Below, in pieces: positions 36,359-44,748 of a DNA stretch of 64,000 nucleotides (the stretch's first letter is position 1; each line of letters starts with the position of its first letter). Below the pieces are notes generated by a model that did no database searches, was not told the DNA's origin, and saw only the letters and a program-made list of their open reading frames with translations. The translations under genes were made by a program, and so were the position numbers. The DNA comes from Streptomyces sp. YIM 121038. Lineage in GTDB: Bacteria; Actinomycetota; Actinomycetes; Streptomycetales; Streptomycetaceae. The stretch lies in assembly GCF_006088715.1 (NCBI RefSeq), contig NZ_CP030771.1, forward strand, positions 9,546,001 to 9,610,000, given 5' to 3'.

Positions 36359-36964
36359 ATGATGGGCACCATGAGCGCGCAGAGTAAGTCTTTGCCCAAC
36401 GATCCGGTGGAACCGGTTCAGGCCCTGATCGTCGTCGACATGCAGTCCGCCTTCGTCTCCGGCGACGACGCCATCCCTCACGTCGAGCGTGTGCTCCAGC
36501 GCACCGAACAGCTCATCGCCAAGGCCCGTGCGGCCGACGCCCTCGTCGTCCAGCTCCAGAACGACGGCCCGGAAGGCGCCACCGACGAGCCGGGCACACC
36601 CGGCTGGCGGCTCCATCTGCCCGTGGACGCCGACCGCGGCGAGGTCGTGATCCGCAAGGAGTACGACGACGGCTTCGAGGAGACCGAACTGGAGGAACTG
36701 CTGCGCGAGGAAGGCGTCACCTCGCTGGCCATCTGCGGCGTCATGTCGGAGATGTGTGTCAGCGCCACCGCACGCACCGCGCTCGACCTGGACTTCCGCG
36801 TGGTCATGCCGCACGACGCCCACGGGACGTACGACATCCCGGCGGCCGAGGGCATCAGCGACGCCGTACCGGCGGCGACGGTGTCGCGCGTCGCCGAGTG
36901 GGCCCTCGGCGACGAGGTCGAGGTCGTGCCGAGCGCCGACGAGGTGAGCTTCACCGCGTCCTGA
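36359..36964 (+). CDS. isochorismatase family cysteine hydrolase
   Basis: A 201-residue protein. The catalytic triad of the family is visible as Asp in LIVVDMQSAFVSG, Lys in GEVVIRKEYDDGFEET and Cys in AICGVMSEMCVSATAR. Family members hydrolyse amides or vinyl ethers such as nicotinamide or isochorismate; no pathway partner is adjacent. Three in-frame ATGs exist (36359, 36362, 36371); GGAG lies 10 nt before the first. The gene ends at a strong hairpin. Confidence 0.88.
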   Translation: MMGTMSAQSKSLPNDPVEPVQALIVVDMQSAFVSGDDAIPHVERVLQRTEQLIAKARAADALVVQLQNDGPEGATDEPGTPGWRLHLPVDADRGEVVIRKEYDDGFEETELEELLREEGVTSLAICGVMSEMCVSATARTALDLDFRVVMPHDAHGTYDIPAAEGISDAVPAATVSRVAEWALGDEVEVVPSADEVSFTAS

Positions 36965-36982
36965 GACGCGCCCGTACGAAGG

Positions 36983-37019
36983 GCTGTCCGCCCGCCCGTG
37001 CGACGGGCGGGCGGACAGC
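36983..37019. terminator. bidirectional terminator between convergent genes
   Basis: Perfect 17-bp arms 36983-36999 and 37003-37019 with a 3-nt loop follow the isochorismatase gene and precede the end of the ketopantoate reductase gene. Confidence 0.8.
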
Positions 37020-37044
37020 GGGCGCCGCGACGGGGCGGCGCGCG

Positions 37045-38003
37045 TCACTTCCCGGTCGAACCCGCCCGTGCCGCGAGGACCCCGGCCACCTCGTACAGAT
37101 AGCGGTTGACCGGGGTCGGCGTCCCGGTGCGCTCGCCGAGCCGGACCACCGAACCGTTCCAGGCGTCCAGTTCGGACGGACGGCCGGACAGGATGTCGCG
37201 CTGGAGCGACGAGGTGCCCTCGGCGGGCTGCTGGTCGATGAAGTCCAGCGTCCTCAGCACGATGTCCTCCGGCAGCGGCACGCCGTGGGCCGCGGCCAGC
37301 CGCTGGATCTCGGTCATGCCCTCGACCAGCAGCCGCCGCGTCCCGGGCCGTGAGCGCAGCACGCCGAACGGCGCGTCCGTCACCGTGCCGAGCCCGCCGA
37401 ACGGCACCACGAACAGGAACTTGGCCCACAGCTCCGCCCAGATGTCGTCCGGCACGGCGGCGGCCACGGACGCGCCCGTGAGCGCGGACACCAGGCGCGT
37501 CACACGCTCGGACGCGCTGTTGTCCCACTCCGCGAACGCCAGCGCCGCGGGCCCGCCCACATGGCGCACGCGCCCCGGCCCGTCGAGGTGCGCGATGATC
37601 TTCGCGGTGCCCGGCAGGACAGCGCCGCGGCCGACCTCCTGGGCCACCCGCTCGGGGCCTCCACGCCGTTCTGGAACGTCACGACGGCCGTGTCGGAGCC
37701 GACGAGCGGCTTCAACGCGGCGATGGCGGAGGGTAGTTGCCAGGTCTTGACGCACAGCAGGACGTAGTCGACCTCGCCGATGTCGCGGGTGTCGTCGGTC
37801 GCGCGCACCGGCGCCACGGCGAAGCCCCCGGCCGTGCTGTCCACGCGCAGGCCGTCGCGCCGCAGGGCCTCCAGATGGGCGCCCCGCGCCACGAAGCGCA
37901 CGTCGTGCCCGGCGGCGGCGAGCCGCCCGCCGAAGTACCCGCCGATCCCGCCGGTGCCGATCACCGCGACGCGAACCTGCTCGGCCGTTGCCTTCCCCGC
38001 CAT
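37045..38003 (-). pseudogene. panE: ketopantoate reductase (2-dehydropantoate 2-reductase) broken by a frameshift
   Basis: The N-terminal NADP fold (VRVAVIGTGGIGGYFGGRLA, then VARGAHLEALRRDG) reads from the ATG at 38003 to AVVTFQNGVEAP. The rest, from ERVAQEVGRGAVLPGTAKII through ELWAKFLFVVPFGGLGTVTD to the end, is in another frame. The break is at 37654-37657, a run of four C on the coding strand where five would restore the frame. The open region is 959 nt; with one added base it would encode 319 residues, the normal family length. This is either a real inactivating mutation or a homopolymer error in the assembly; every other part looks intact. Confidence 0.85.
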
Positions 38004-38097
38004 GGAGAACCCCCTTGTACCGCCGGTCGTCACACCGGGCGGCCACGGCCCGGATCAGGCCACCCTATGCCGGGGCCGCGGGCCGGGCGCGTGCCCT

Positions 38098-39240
38098 TCA
38101 CAGGGGCAGCGCGCACACCGCCATGGGTGCCGTGAACGGCTCGCCGGCGGGGGTGAGTTCCCCCGTGCCCGCGTCGACGCGGAAGACGCTCACCGAGCCG
38201 GAGCGCTGGTTGCTGACGAACAGCAGCCGCTGCGTGGGGGAGAAGGCGAGGTGCCGGGGGAAGTCCCCGCCCGCGGGTGTCGTGCCGAGGAGGCGGAGCC
38301 GGGCCCCGCCCTGCTCGACGGCGTACCGTGCCAGGGAGTTGTGCCCCCGGTTGGCGACGTACGCGAAGCAGCCGTCGCGGGTCACGAGCGGCTGCGCCGG
38401 GTAGTTCGTGAGGCCGGACGGCGTGCCCGTGGACTGCGGCTCACCGGGTGTCAGACGCCCGGTCGTGGGGTCGTAGGCGCAGACCACGACCGTGTTGTCG
38501 AGCTCGTCGGCCACGTACGCGAAGCGCCCCGAGGGGTGGAACGCGAGGTGCCGGGGTCCCGCGCCCGCCCGCAGCGTGACCCGGGTGACCGGGCGCAGCG
38601 TGCCCGCTTCCGTGTCGAGGCGGTACGTGTACACGGTGTCGGTCCCGAGGTCGACGGCCAGGACGTGGCGGCCGTCCGGGGACGTCACGACCTGGTGGGC
38701 GTGCGGGCCCTGCTGCCCGGGGCCGGGCTGCGGCTCGGTGTGCTTGACGAGGCCGGTGCGCTCGCCGAGCGCGCCGGAGTCCTCGACGGGGTGCACGGCC
38801 ACGCTGCCGGAGGAGTAGTTGGCGCTGAGCAGCCAGCGGCCGCTCGGGTGCACGGACAGGTGGCAGGGGCCGTCGCCCCCGGTGTCGCGGGTGCCGAGCA
38901 CCCGGTGGGCGCCGTCGGGGGAGAGCGCGACGGCGGTCACGCTTCCCGGCGCCCGCTCGTTGACGCAGTACAGCGTCCGCCCCGAGGGGTGCGCCACCAG
39001 GTAGGACGGGTCCAGGACCCCGGTGAGCGTCCCGGCGCCGGTGATGCGGCCCGTCGTGTCGTCGTACGTGGCCAGGCCGATGCCGGAGCCGCCGCCCGGC
39101 TCGGAGGTGTAGGTGCCGAGGAAGAGGGGGCGCCCGCCGCTCCCGCTGCTGGGGAGGGGCGCGGCTCCGGCGGACGTGGTGGTGACGGCCCCGGCGGCGG
39201 CCGCGGCGAGTGTCGTAGCGATGAACCGGCGTCTGTCCAT
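38098..39240 (-). CDS. second Tat-exported lactonase family (beta-propeller) protein
   Basis: A 380-residue paralogue of the protein at 29658-30872. The N-terminus MDRRRFIATTLAAAAAGAVT is a Tat signal; propeller blades appear as YLVAHPSGRTLYCVNERAPG, HLSVHPSGRWLLSANYSSGS, HLAFHPSGRFAYVADELDNT and HLAFSPTQRLLFVSNQRSGS. Shared phrases include GPHAHQ and VDLGTDxVYTYRLD. It should be a folded, exported hydrolase of lactones or related ligands. Its upstream region has two dyads, one of LacI/GntR style, so regulation probably differs from the first copy. Confidence 0.87.
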   Translation of the reverse strand: MDRRRFIATTLAAAAAGAVTTTSAGAAPLPSSGSGGRPLFLGTYTSEPGGGSGIGLATYDDTTGRITGAGTLTGVLDPSYLVAHPSGRTLYCVNERAPGSVTAVALSPDGAHRVLGTRDTGGDGPCHLSVHPSGRWLLSANYSSGSVAVHPVEDSGALGERTGLVKHTEPQPGPGQQGPHAHQVVTSPDGRHVLAVDLGTDTVYTYRLDTEAGTLRPVTRVTLRAGAGPRHLAFHPSGRFAYVADELDNTVVVCAYDPTTGRLTPGEPQSTGTPSGLTNYPAQPLVTRDGCFAYVANRGHNSLARYAVEQGGARLRLLGTTPAGGDFPRHLAFSPTQRLLFVSNQRSGSVSVFRVDAGTGELTPAGEPFTAPMAVCALPL

Positions 39241-39292
39241 GCTGCACCTCGTGTGTCAGAAGTGACGGTAGTGGCGATGTGGCAGCCACCTT

Positions 39293-39304
39293 GGACCCTG
39301 GTCC
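39293..39304. promoter_or_regulatory. GGACC-CT-GGTCC dyad upstream of the second lactonase
   Basis: Perfect 5-bp arms with a 2-bp centre, 53-64 nt before the minus-strand start. Position suits a repressor or activator site. Confidence 0.35.
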
Positions 39305-39331
39305 GTTGAACAGGCAATAGTCGAAACATGA

Positions 39332-39348
39332 GTTGCATCATGTGCAAC
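39332..39348. promoter_or_regulatory. GTTGCA-N5-TGCAAC dyad (LacI/GntR-style operator)
   Basis: GTTGCA (39332-39337) and TGCAAC (39343-39348) are perfect arms around TCATG, in AT-richer DNA about 92 nt upstream of the lactonase start and just beyond the PaaX gene end. Confidence 0.45.
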
Positions 39349-39399
39349 GGGCAAGAGGGGCGGTGATCGATGCCCGGCACCCTCTTCTGAGCAGCGCCG

Positions 39400-40344
39400 T
39401 CAGCTTTCGCCGTCCGGCCCCTGCACATTTGCCAACGCATCCGCGTACAGCCGGAACAGGCGCGGGGAGGGCCGCCGGGAATCCCCGGTCGACCGCGCCG
39501 TGTGCTGGAGGCGCTCCCAGCAGCGCGCGGTGAGGGCCCTGGCCCGGGCGCCCGGCCAGGGCTCGGGCAGCAGCTCGGGAGGCAGCAGCGGGTCCGGCTT
39601 CATGGCCGTGGAGAACGCGGCGGCGAGCGTGACGGCCAGGGTGAGCCGCTCGACACCCGTCGGCTCCGGGGAGCCGTCCAACTCCGCGAGGCAGGACGCC
39701 GCGTAGGCCGCGAGCCGGTCGTGGCGGTCGGCGATCTCCGGCAGCGGCCACAGGGCCGCGGCCAGCTCGCGAGGCGCTTCCAGCTCGCCGATGCGGAGAT
39801 CCGTGCTGGTGAGGAAGGTGACCGAGGACAGCACGCCGAGGTGGCGCGCCTGGGCCTCGACCAAGCTCTCGACGGCGTTGGCGCACGCGTACAGGCCGCC
39901 CTGGACGGGGGCGGCGCCGAGGTGCAGCAGGGTGTCCCGCAGCGTGTCGCGGGCGGCGCGGCTCGACTCGGGCACGGCGAAGGCGAACAGGTGCCAGACG
40001 CCGTCCCAGGGGGCGAGCCCCCGGTCCTGGCGGTACGCGTGCCGCACGTACGCGGCGTCCGGGGCGAGGGAGCCGGTGACGTCGACGACGGCGCGCAGCA
40101 CCGCCTTGCGCCCCCGGCCCTCGTGTGTGAACCGGCCCTCGCCGACGAGCCGTTTGAGGCACAGCCGGACCTGCTGGTCGCTCATGCCGAGGACGTTCGC
40201 GACCGTGTACAGCTCGCCCGCGTCGACGGTGCCGTCCTCGCGCACGAGGGCGTGGACCAGCAGGCGCGTCGGGATCTCCGGACGGCCTACCGGTGCGGCC
40301 GCGGCCTGCGCTGCGTCGGTGCCCTCGCGTGCGGTGGTGCTCAT
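39400..40344 (-). CDS. PaaX family transcriptional regulator
   Basis: A 314-residue PaaX-like protein. The N-terminal winged helix (IPTRLLVHALVREDGTVDAG, then NVLGMSDQQVRLCLKRLVGE) is followed by the PaaX middle domain (APWDGVWHLFAFAVPESSRA, GAAPVQGGLYACANAVESLV). PaaX-type proteins repress phenylacetate or related aromatic catabolic genes via acyl-CoA ligands; no such genes are here. Its ATG overlaps the stop of the upstream acetyltransferase gene (ATGA), so the two are co-translated. AGGAGGAACG is an ideal ribosome site. Confidence 0.87.
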   Translation of the reverse strand: MSTTAREGTDAAQAAAAPVGRPEIPTRLLVHALVREDGTVDAGELYTVANVLGMSDQQVRLCLKRLVGEGRFTHEGRGRKAVLRAVVDVTGSLAPDAAYVRHAYRQDRGLAPWDGVWHLFAFAVPESSRAARDTLRDTLLHLGAAPVQGGLYACANAVESLVEAQARHLGVLSSVTFLTSTDLRIGELEAPRELAAALWPLPEIADRHDRLAAYAASCLAELDGSPEPTGVERLTLAVTLAAAFSTAMKPDPLLPPELLPEPWPGARARALTARCWERLQHTARSTGDSRRPSPRLFRLYADALANVQGPDGES

Positions 40345-40997
40345 CGTTCCTCCTGGGCTGCTGCCGAATCCGCGGTCGTGACCGCGCGGTGCATGGTGGT
40401 CACCGCGTCGAAGCCCATCAGGCGGCGCAGATACGGCGTGCGGTGGGTCCGGGTCGCCGTGAAGCCGTGCCGTTCGTAGAGGGCGCGCGCCCGCGGGTTG
40501 ACGTCGATGACGTCCAGGCGGACGCGGCGGCAGCCCGCCTCGGCCGCGACGGCGGCGACCTCCCGCAGCAGCAGACTGCCGATGCCGTGACCGCGTTGGT
40601 CGGCGGCCACGGCGATGCCGTCCATGACCAGCTCCCCGGCGGCGGGTGTCCGCTCGAAGAGGGCGAGCACCGCGAGCCTCGGCAGACCGCGGAGCGGACC
40701 GTAGGCGGACAGGACGTCGCGCGCGCCCCCACCGGTCAGCGCGCGCCCGTCCTGCTGGAACCCGGCGACCGCGACCACCCGGTGCCCGCGTACCGCCACG
40801 ACGCCCCGGTCGCGGTGGAGATGGCGGGCGAGGAAGGCCCGTCCGGCGTCGGGCGGGCCGAGGCCCGGCCCCAGCTTCCGTCCGAAGGCCTCCCAGTAGA
40901 GCGCGGCGACCTGCTCCTCCGCGCCTGCGGGGACGCCGCGCCGCACCTCGATCTCCCCGCCCGTCGCCGCGGTGGGTCCGTGGTTCGTCACGCTCAT
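40341..40997 (-). CDS. GNAT family N-acetyltransferase, coupled to PaaX
   Basis: A 218-residue GNAT. Motif A is MDGIAVAADQRGHGIGSLLL (about residues 125-144), and the closing part VRLDVIDVNPRARALYERHG is typical. It is first in a two-gene operon, with a 4-nt overlap to the PaaX gene. An AT-rich promoter with a CTCTC-TAC-GAGAG dyad (41075-41087) lies upstream. The enzyme may modify the ligand sensed by PaaX, but this is speculation from coupling only. Confidence 0.85.
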   Translation of the reverse strand: MSVTNHGPTAATGGEIEVRRGVPAGAEEQVAALYWEAFGRKLGPGLGPPDAGRAFLARHLHRDRGVVAVRGHRVVAVAGFQQDGRALTGGGARDVLSAYGPLRGLPRLAVLALFERTPAAGELVMDGIAVAADQRGHGIGSLLLREVAAVAAEAGCRRVRLDVIDVNPRARALYERHGFTATRTHRTPYLRRLMGFDAVTTMHRAVTTADSAAAQEER

Positions 40998-41187
40998 CGG
41001 TACCGCCCCCCTGTCACGGGAAGGGCTCCATGCCCGGAGAGCCCCCTTGTGCGATCGATTGTATTACGTTCATTCTCTCTACGAGAGTTTTCAAAGCGAT
41101 AGTTAAGTGGGGGTGGGGCATGCACGGGCATCCACGCGGGGCATCCGGGGAGCGACAGGGGCGGAAGCGGCCGAAGGGGGAGGGGGC

Positions 41188-42459
41188 GTGACCGAGACGA
41201 CCGTTCGCCGTCCGGCCGTCACCGCTCGGGCGCGCCTCACCGACGTCGACGCCCTGCGCGGCTTCGCGCTCCTGGGCATCCTGCTGGTCAACATCCACTA
41301 CCTGGCCTCCGCCCACCACGGCTCCGGAGTGGAGGACCCCGCCTTCGGCGCGCCGCTCGACACGGCGGTCCGCTCCGTGACCGCGGCGCTGTTCGAGGCC
41401 AAGTTCTTCCTGCTGTTCTCGTTCCTCTTCGGCTACAGCTTCACCTTGCAGCTCACCTCGGCGGAGCGCGCCGGGGCCCGCTTCGCCCCGCGCTTCCTGC
41501 GGCGCCTGGCGGGCTTGTTCGTGCTCGGGGTCCTGCACGCGGTGCTGCTGTTCCCCGGCGACATCCTCACCACGTACGCGGTGCTCGGACTGATCCTGCT
41601 GTCCCTGCGCCGGATGCGGCCGCGCACCGCCGTGCGCGTCGCCGTCGCGCTGCTCGCGCTCACGGCGGTGGGGTACGCGCTGCTCGCGCTCGTCGCCCAC
41701 GCGGCCCATCCGAGCCCCGACCTGGCGGCGGCCGCCGCCGGTGCCGACGAGGCCACGGCGGCGCTGCGCTCCGGCCCCGCCTCGGTCGTCGGCGCGCACC
41801 TGGACGAGCTGCCCGACGTGGTGTTCCTGCTCGCCTTCTTCCAGGCGCCCGCGGCCCTGGCGGCCTTCCTCCTTGGCCTGGCCGCGGGCCGGCGCCAGGC
41901 CCTGGCCGACCTCGACCGCCACCAGCGCCTCCTGCGGCGGCTCCAGGCCGTCGGCTTCCCGGTCGGCCTGGCCGGTGGGGTGGTGTACGCCCACGCGAGC
42001 CTCGCGCACCCCGGGACCGCGTACCAGGTGCTCGCCCTGGGCGTCGACGTGATCACCGCCCCGCTCCTGGCGGCCGCCTACGCCGCGACGGTGCTGCGCG
42101 TGGTGCGGTCCCCGCGAGGCCGGGCGGTGAGCGCCGTGCTGGCCCCCGCGGGCCGGATGACCCTGACGAACTACCTCACGCAATCCCTCGTCTGTGCCCT
42201 GCTGTTCACCGGCTACGGCGCCGCCCTCGTCGGCCGCGTGTCCCCGCTGGGTGTCACGGCCGTGGCCCTCGCCCTGTTCGCCGTGCAGGCCGTCGCCTGC
42301 CGCTGGTGGCTGCGCGGCCATCCGTACGGGCCGGTCGAATGGCTGCTGCGGGCGGTGACCAACCTCGCCCGGCCCGGGTGGCGCGAGGACACCTGGGCGG
42401 AGGGCCGCTCACGGAGGCGGAGGGCCGCTCACGCCGCGGCGCGCGAGCGGCGCCGGTAG
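41188..42459 (+). CDS. DUF418 family polytopic membrane protein
   Basis: A 423-residue membrane protein with about ten helices. It starts with the DUF418-associated opening DVDALRGFALLGILLVNIHY, has KFFLLFSFLFGYSFTLQLTS and the C-terminal DUF418 core GRMTLTNYLTQSLVCALLFT with RWWLRGHPYGPVEWLLRAVT. The family is related to membrane acyltransferases but its substrate is unknown. GTG at 41188 (VTETTVRRP) has GGGGGAGGGGG before it. Its last 31 nt overlap the end of the convergent AraC gene. Confidence 0.87.
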   Translation: MTETTVRRPAVTARARLTDVDALRGFALLGILLVNIHYLASAHHGSGVEDPAFGAPLDTAVRSVTAALFEAKFFLLFSFLFGYSFTLQLTSAERAGARFAPRFLRRLAGLFVLGVLHAVLLFPGDILTTYAVLGLILLSLRRMRPRTAVRVAVALLALTAVGYALLALVAHAAHPSPDLAAAAAGADEATAALRSGPASVVGAHLDELPDVVFLLAFFQAPAALAAFLLGLAAGRRQALADLDRHQRLLRRLQAVGFPVGLAGGVVYAHASLAHPGTAYQVLALGVDVITAPLLAAAYAATVLRVVRSPRGRAVSAVLAPAGRMTLTNYLTQSLVCALLFTGYGAALVGRVSPLGVTAVALALFAVQAVACRWWLRGHPYGPVEWLLRAVTNLARPGWREDTWAEGRSRRRRAAHAAARERRR

Positions 42460-43364
42460 CCGCCGGGGGCCTGCCCGTACTCACGCTTGAAGGCCTTGGC
42501 GAAGGCGTACTCCGAGCCGTAGCCGGTGCGGGCGGCGACCGCGGTGAGGGGGACCTCGGACTCCCGCAGGAGCTGGGCGGCGGTCGTCATCCGCCAGCGC
42601 GTCACGTACGCCATCGGCGGCTCGCCGACCAGCGTCGCGAAGCGGCGGGCGAACGCCGCGCGGGACAGGCCCGCCCGGTCGGCCAGCGACTCGACGGTCC
42701 ACTGGTTGGCCGGGTCCGTGTGGATCGCGGTGAGGGCCGGGGCGACCGCGGAGTCACTGAGCGCGGCGGCCCAGCCCTTGGCGGCCGAGGGCGGCTGCTC
42801 CTCCAGCCAGGCCCGCAGGATGTAGAGCAGGAGCGAGTCGATCAGGGCCGGGACGATCCCGGCCGAGCCGATGCGCGGGTGCTCCAGCTCGGTGCCGAGG
42901 AGCTGGACCGCGGTGCTCAGCTCGGGGTGGCGGCCGTGCCCGGTGGACAGGTGGACGACCTCGGGCAGCTGGCCCACCAGGGGGTGCGGCCGCCCCTGGT
43001 CCAGGTGGTAGTTGCCGCACAGCAGGCTGGTGCGCGGCCCTTCGCCGCCGAGCGAGACCGTGCCGATCGGCGAGCCCGGGCTGAACTGCTCGGCCCGCTC
43101 CTCCTCCGCCGGCGTCGACGGGTGGTCGGCGAGGACGTGCGCGGTGCCGTCCCGCAGGAAGACCACGTCGCCCGGGCTGAGGGCGACCGGCGCCAAGTGG
43201 GGCGCGCCCACGGGGATCAGCCAGCACGTGCCGTGCAGCACCACGTGGAACCCGGCACCCGCCACGGAGGGGAGGCGCAGCCCCCAGGGCGCGCGCCCCT
43301 CGGTGCGCACGGATGTGGGATGCCCGGTCCGCATCGAGCTCAGCGCCTCGGTCAGGATGTCCAA
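42429..43364 (-). CDS. AraC family regulator with cupin_6 sensor
   Basis: A 311-residue protein. The N-terminal cupin_6 domain (LPSVAGAGFHVVLHGTCWLI, then LSPGDVVFLRDGTAHVLADH) senses a ligand; the C-terminal AraC domain has VESLADRAGLSRAAFARRFA and VTAVAARTGYGSEYAFAKAF. I use the TTG at 43364 (LDILTEALSSMRTGHPTS), which matches the usual N-terminus of this group; an ATG at 43334 would cut it by ten residues. The quinone oxidoreductase gene ends to start 57 nt upstream on the same strand, and regulators of this type often control such reductases. Confidence 0.87.
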   Translation of the reverse strand: MDILTEALSSMRTGHPTSVRTEGRAPWGLRLPSVAGAGFHVVLHGTCWLIPVGAPHLAPVALSPGDVVFLRDGTAHVLADHPSTPAEEERAEQFSPGSPIGTVSLGGEGPRTSLLCGNYHLDQGRPHPLVGQLPEVVHLSTGHGRHPELSTAVQLLGTELEHPRIGSAGIVPALIDSLLLYILRAWLEEQPPSAAKGWAAALSDSAVAPALTAIHTDPANQWTVESLADRAGLSRAAFARRFATLVGEPPMAYVTRWRMTTAAQLLRESEVPLTAVAARTGYGSEYAFAKAFKREYGQAPGGYRRRSRAAA

Positions 43365-43420
43365 CGCCCCGCCCCTTCGTCGTCGTCCACGATCGGGCTG
43401 CCCACGATACGGCCCGTTGA

Positions 43421-44347
43421 TCAAGCCACGGTCAACACCACCTTGCCCTGCGTGCGGCCCGACCCCACCAGCTCGTGGGCCTTCGCCGCCTCGGTGAGGT
43501 CGAACGTCGCGGAGACGTGCGGCCGTATCCGCCCGGCATCGATGAGCTGGGCGATCGCCTCCAGGGACGCGTAGTCCGGCTCCACGGAGACGCCCGCGAA
43601 ACGGCGGCCCGCCTTCTCGACGGCCGCGGCCAGCTCCTGGTTCCCGTGCTCCATGATGCTCACCAGGGTCCCGCCGGGGCGCAGCACCGACAGCGAACGC
43701 GCGCCGTCGGACGAGGAGTCGAAGACCACGTCGAGGTCCTTGACGACCTCCGTGTAGTCGGTGGTGCGGTAGTCGATGACCTCGTCGGCGCCCAGACCGC
43801 GGACGAAGTCGTGCTTGGGGGCGCTCGCCAGGGCGGTCACATGCGCCCCGCGCGCCTTCGCGATCTGTACGGCGAAGTGCCCCACGCCGCCCGCGGCACG
43901 GTGGACCAGCACGCGCTGGCCCTCGGTCAGCCGCGCCGCGTCGACGAGGCCCTGCCAGGCGGTGAGCCCGGCGAGCGGCACCGAGGCCGCGTGCACGTGG
44001 TCGAGGGAGGCGGGCTTGCGGGCCACCTGGCGCGACGGCACGGCGACGTAGTCCGCGTACGCGGTCGCCGCGCGCGGGAAGAACGGCATGCCGAACACCT
44101 CGTCACCGGGCTTGAACCGGGCGCCCGGGGCCGCCTCCTCGACGACGCCGGAGATGTCCCAGCCCACGCCGTACGGCGGCTCGCCGAGCAGCGGGTAGAA
44201 GCCCGCCCGGACCGCCACGTCGACCGGGTTCACGCTGCTGGCGTGCACCCGCACGAGCACCTCACCACCGAGCGGAGCGGGGCGTTCGGTCTCCACGGTC
44301 TCCAGGACCTCGGGACCGCCGAAGGACTTCTGGACGACAGCGCGCAT
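43421..44347 (-). CDS. NADPH:quinone oxidoreductase-type zinc-less dehydrogenase
   Basis: A 308-residue medium-chain reductase. The GroES-like domain (GEVLVRVHASSVNPVDVAVR) is followed by a Rossmann domain with RVLVHRAAGGVGHFAVQIAK, the quinone-reductase AAGGVG signature; the zinc ligands of alcohol dehydrogenases are missing. It probably reduces quinones or enones with NADPH. Its N-terminus MRAVVQKSFGGPEVLETVET is canonical. A GATCG-AA-CGATC dyad lies 86 nt upstream. Confidence 0.9.
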   Translation of the reverse strand: MRAVVQKSFGGPEVLETVETERPAPLGGEVLVRVHASSVNPVDVAVRAGFYPLLGEPPYGVGWDISGVVEEAAPGARFKPGDEVFGMPFFPRAATAYADYVAVPSRQVARKPASLDHVHAASVPLAGLTAWQGLVDAARLTEGQRVLVHRAAGGVGHFAVQIAKARGAHVTALASAPKHDFVRGLGADEVIDYRTTDYTEVVKDLDVVFDSSSDGARSLSVLRPGGTLVSIMEHGNQELAAAVEKAGRRFAGVSVEPDYASLEAIAQLIDAGRIRPHVSATFDLTEAAKAHELVGSGRTQGKVVLTVA

Positions 44348-44748
44348 CTCGGTTTCTCCTCCTGCTGGGGGCGCGGCCCGCGGAGGCGATCCGCGGCCCT
44401 GCCCGGCGTGTTGATGTGCTCAACCCTAGGAAGATCGAACGATCCGCTGAATATCCTGCGCGCTCTCAAAGATGTCCTGTCGTCTTGCGCAGGTGGAGGG
44501 TGAGCCATCCCGGGGCGCAGGGACCCAAGCGGCGCGTTCAGCGGGCTCGGCCGGGCCCAGCTCGTCGGCGCGTGCTCGTACGCCGACCGGGCCCGGCCCC
44601 GATGCGTTCTGGCCGAATAGGCGTCACCAGGCATGCCATATCGGTCAGTCGACCCCTCGGAGCTGCGGATAGGTCGCCTGTACGGGTGAACCTTTGTTCC
44701 CGCACCGCGGTGCGGGAACAGCCATCAGCGCAGACGAGGAGCCACTGA
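44348..44748. other. 401-bp intergenic region with two dyads
   Basis: No gene is supported. It contains GATCG-AA-CGATC at 44433-44444, beside an AT-rich stretch suited to the oxidoreductase promoter, and a perfect 26-bp palindrome at 44695-44720 just upstream of the TNT-domain gene. The middle (about 44470-44640) shows nothing notable. Confidence 0.5.
44695..44720. promoter_or_regulatory. perfect 26-bp palindrome before the TNT-domain gene
   Basis: TGTTCCCGCACCG (44695-44707) is followed at once by its exact reverse complement to 44720. It ends 28 nt before the GTG, within the likely 5' leader or promoter; operator or terminator/attenuator are both possible. Confidence 0.5.
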
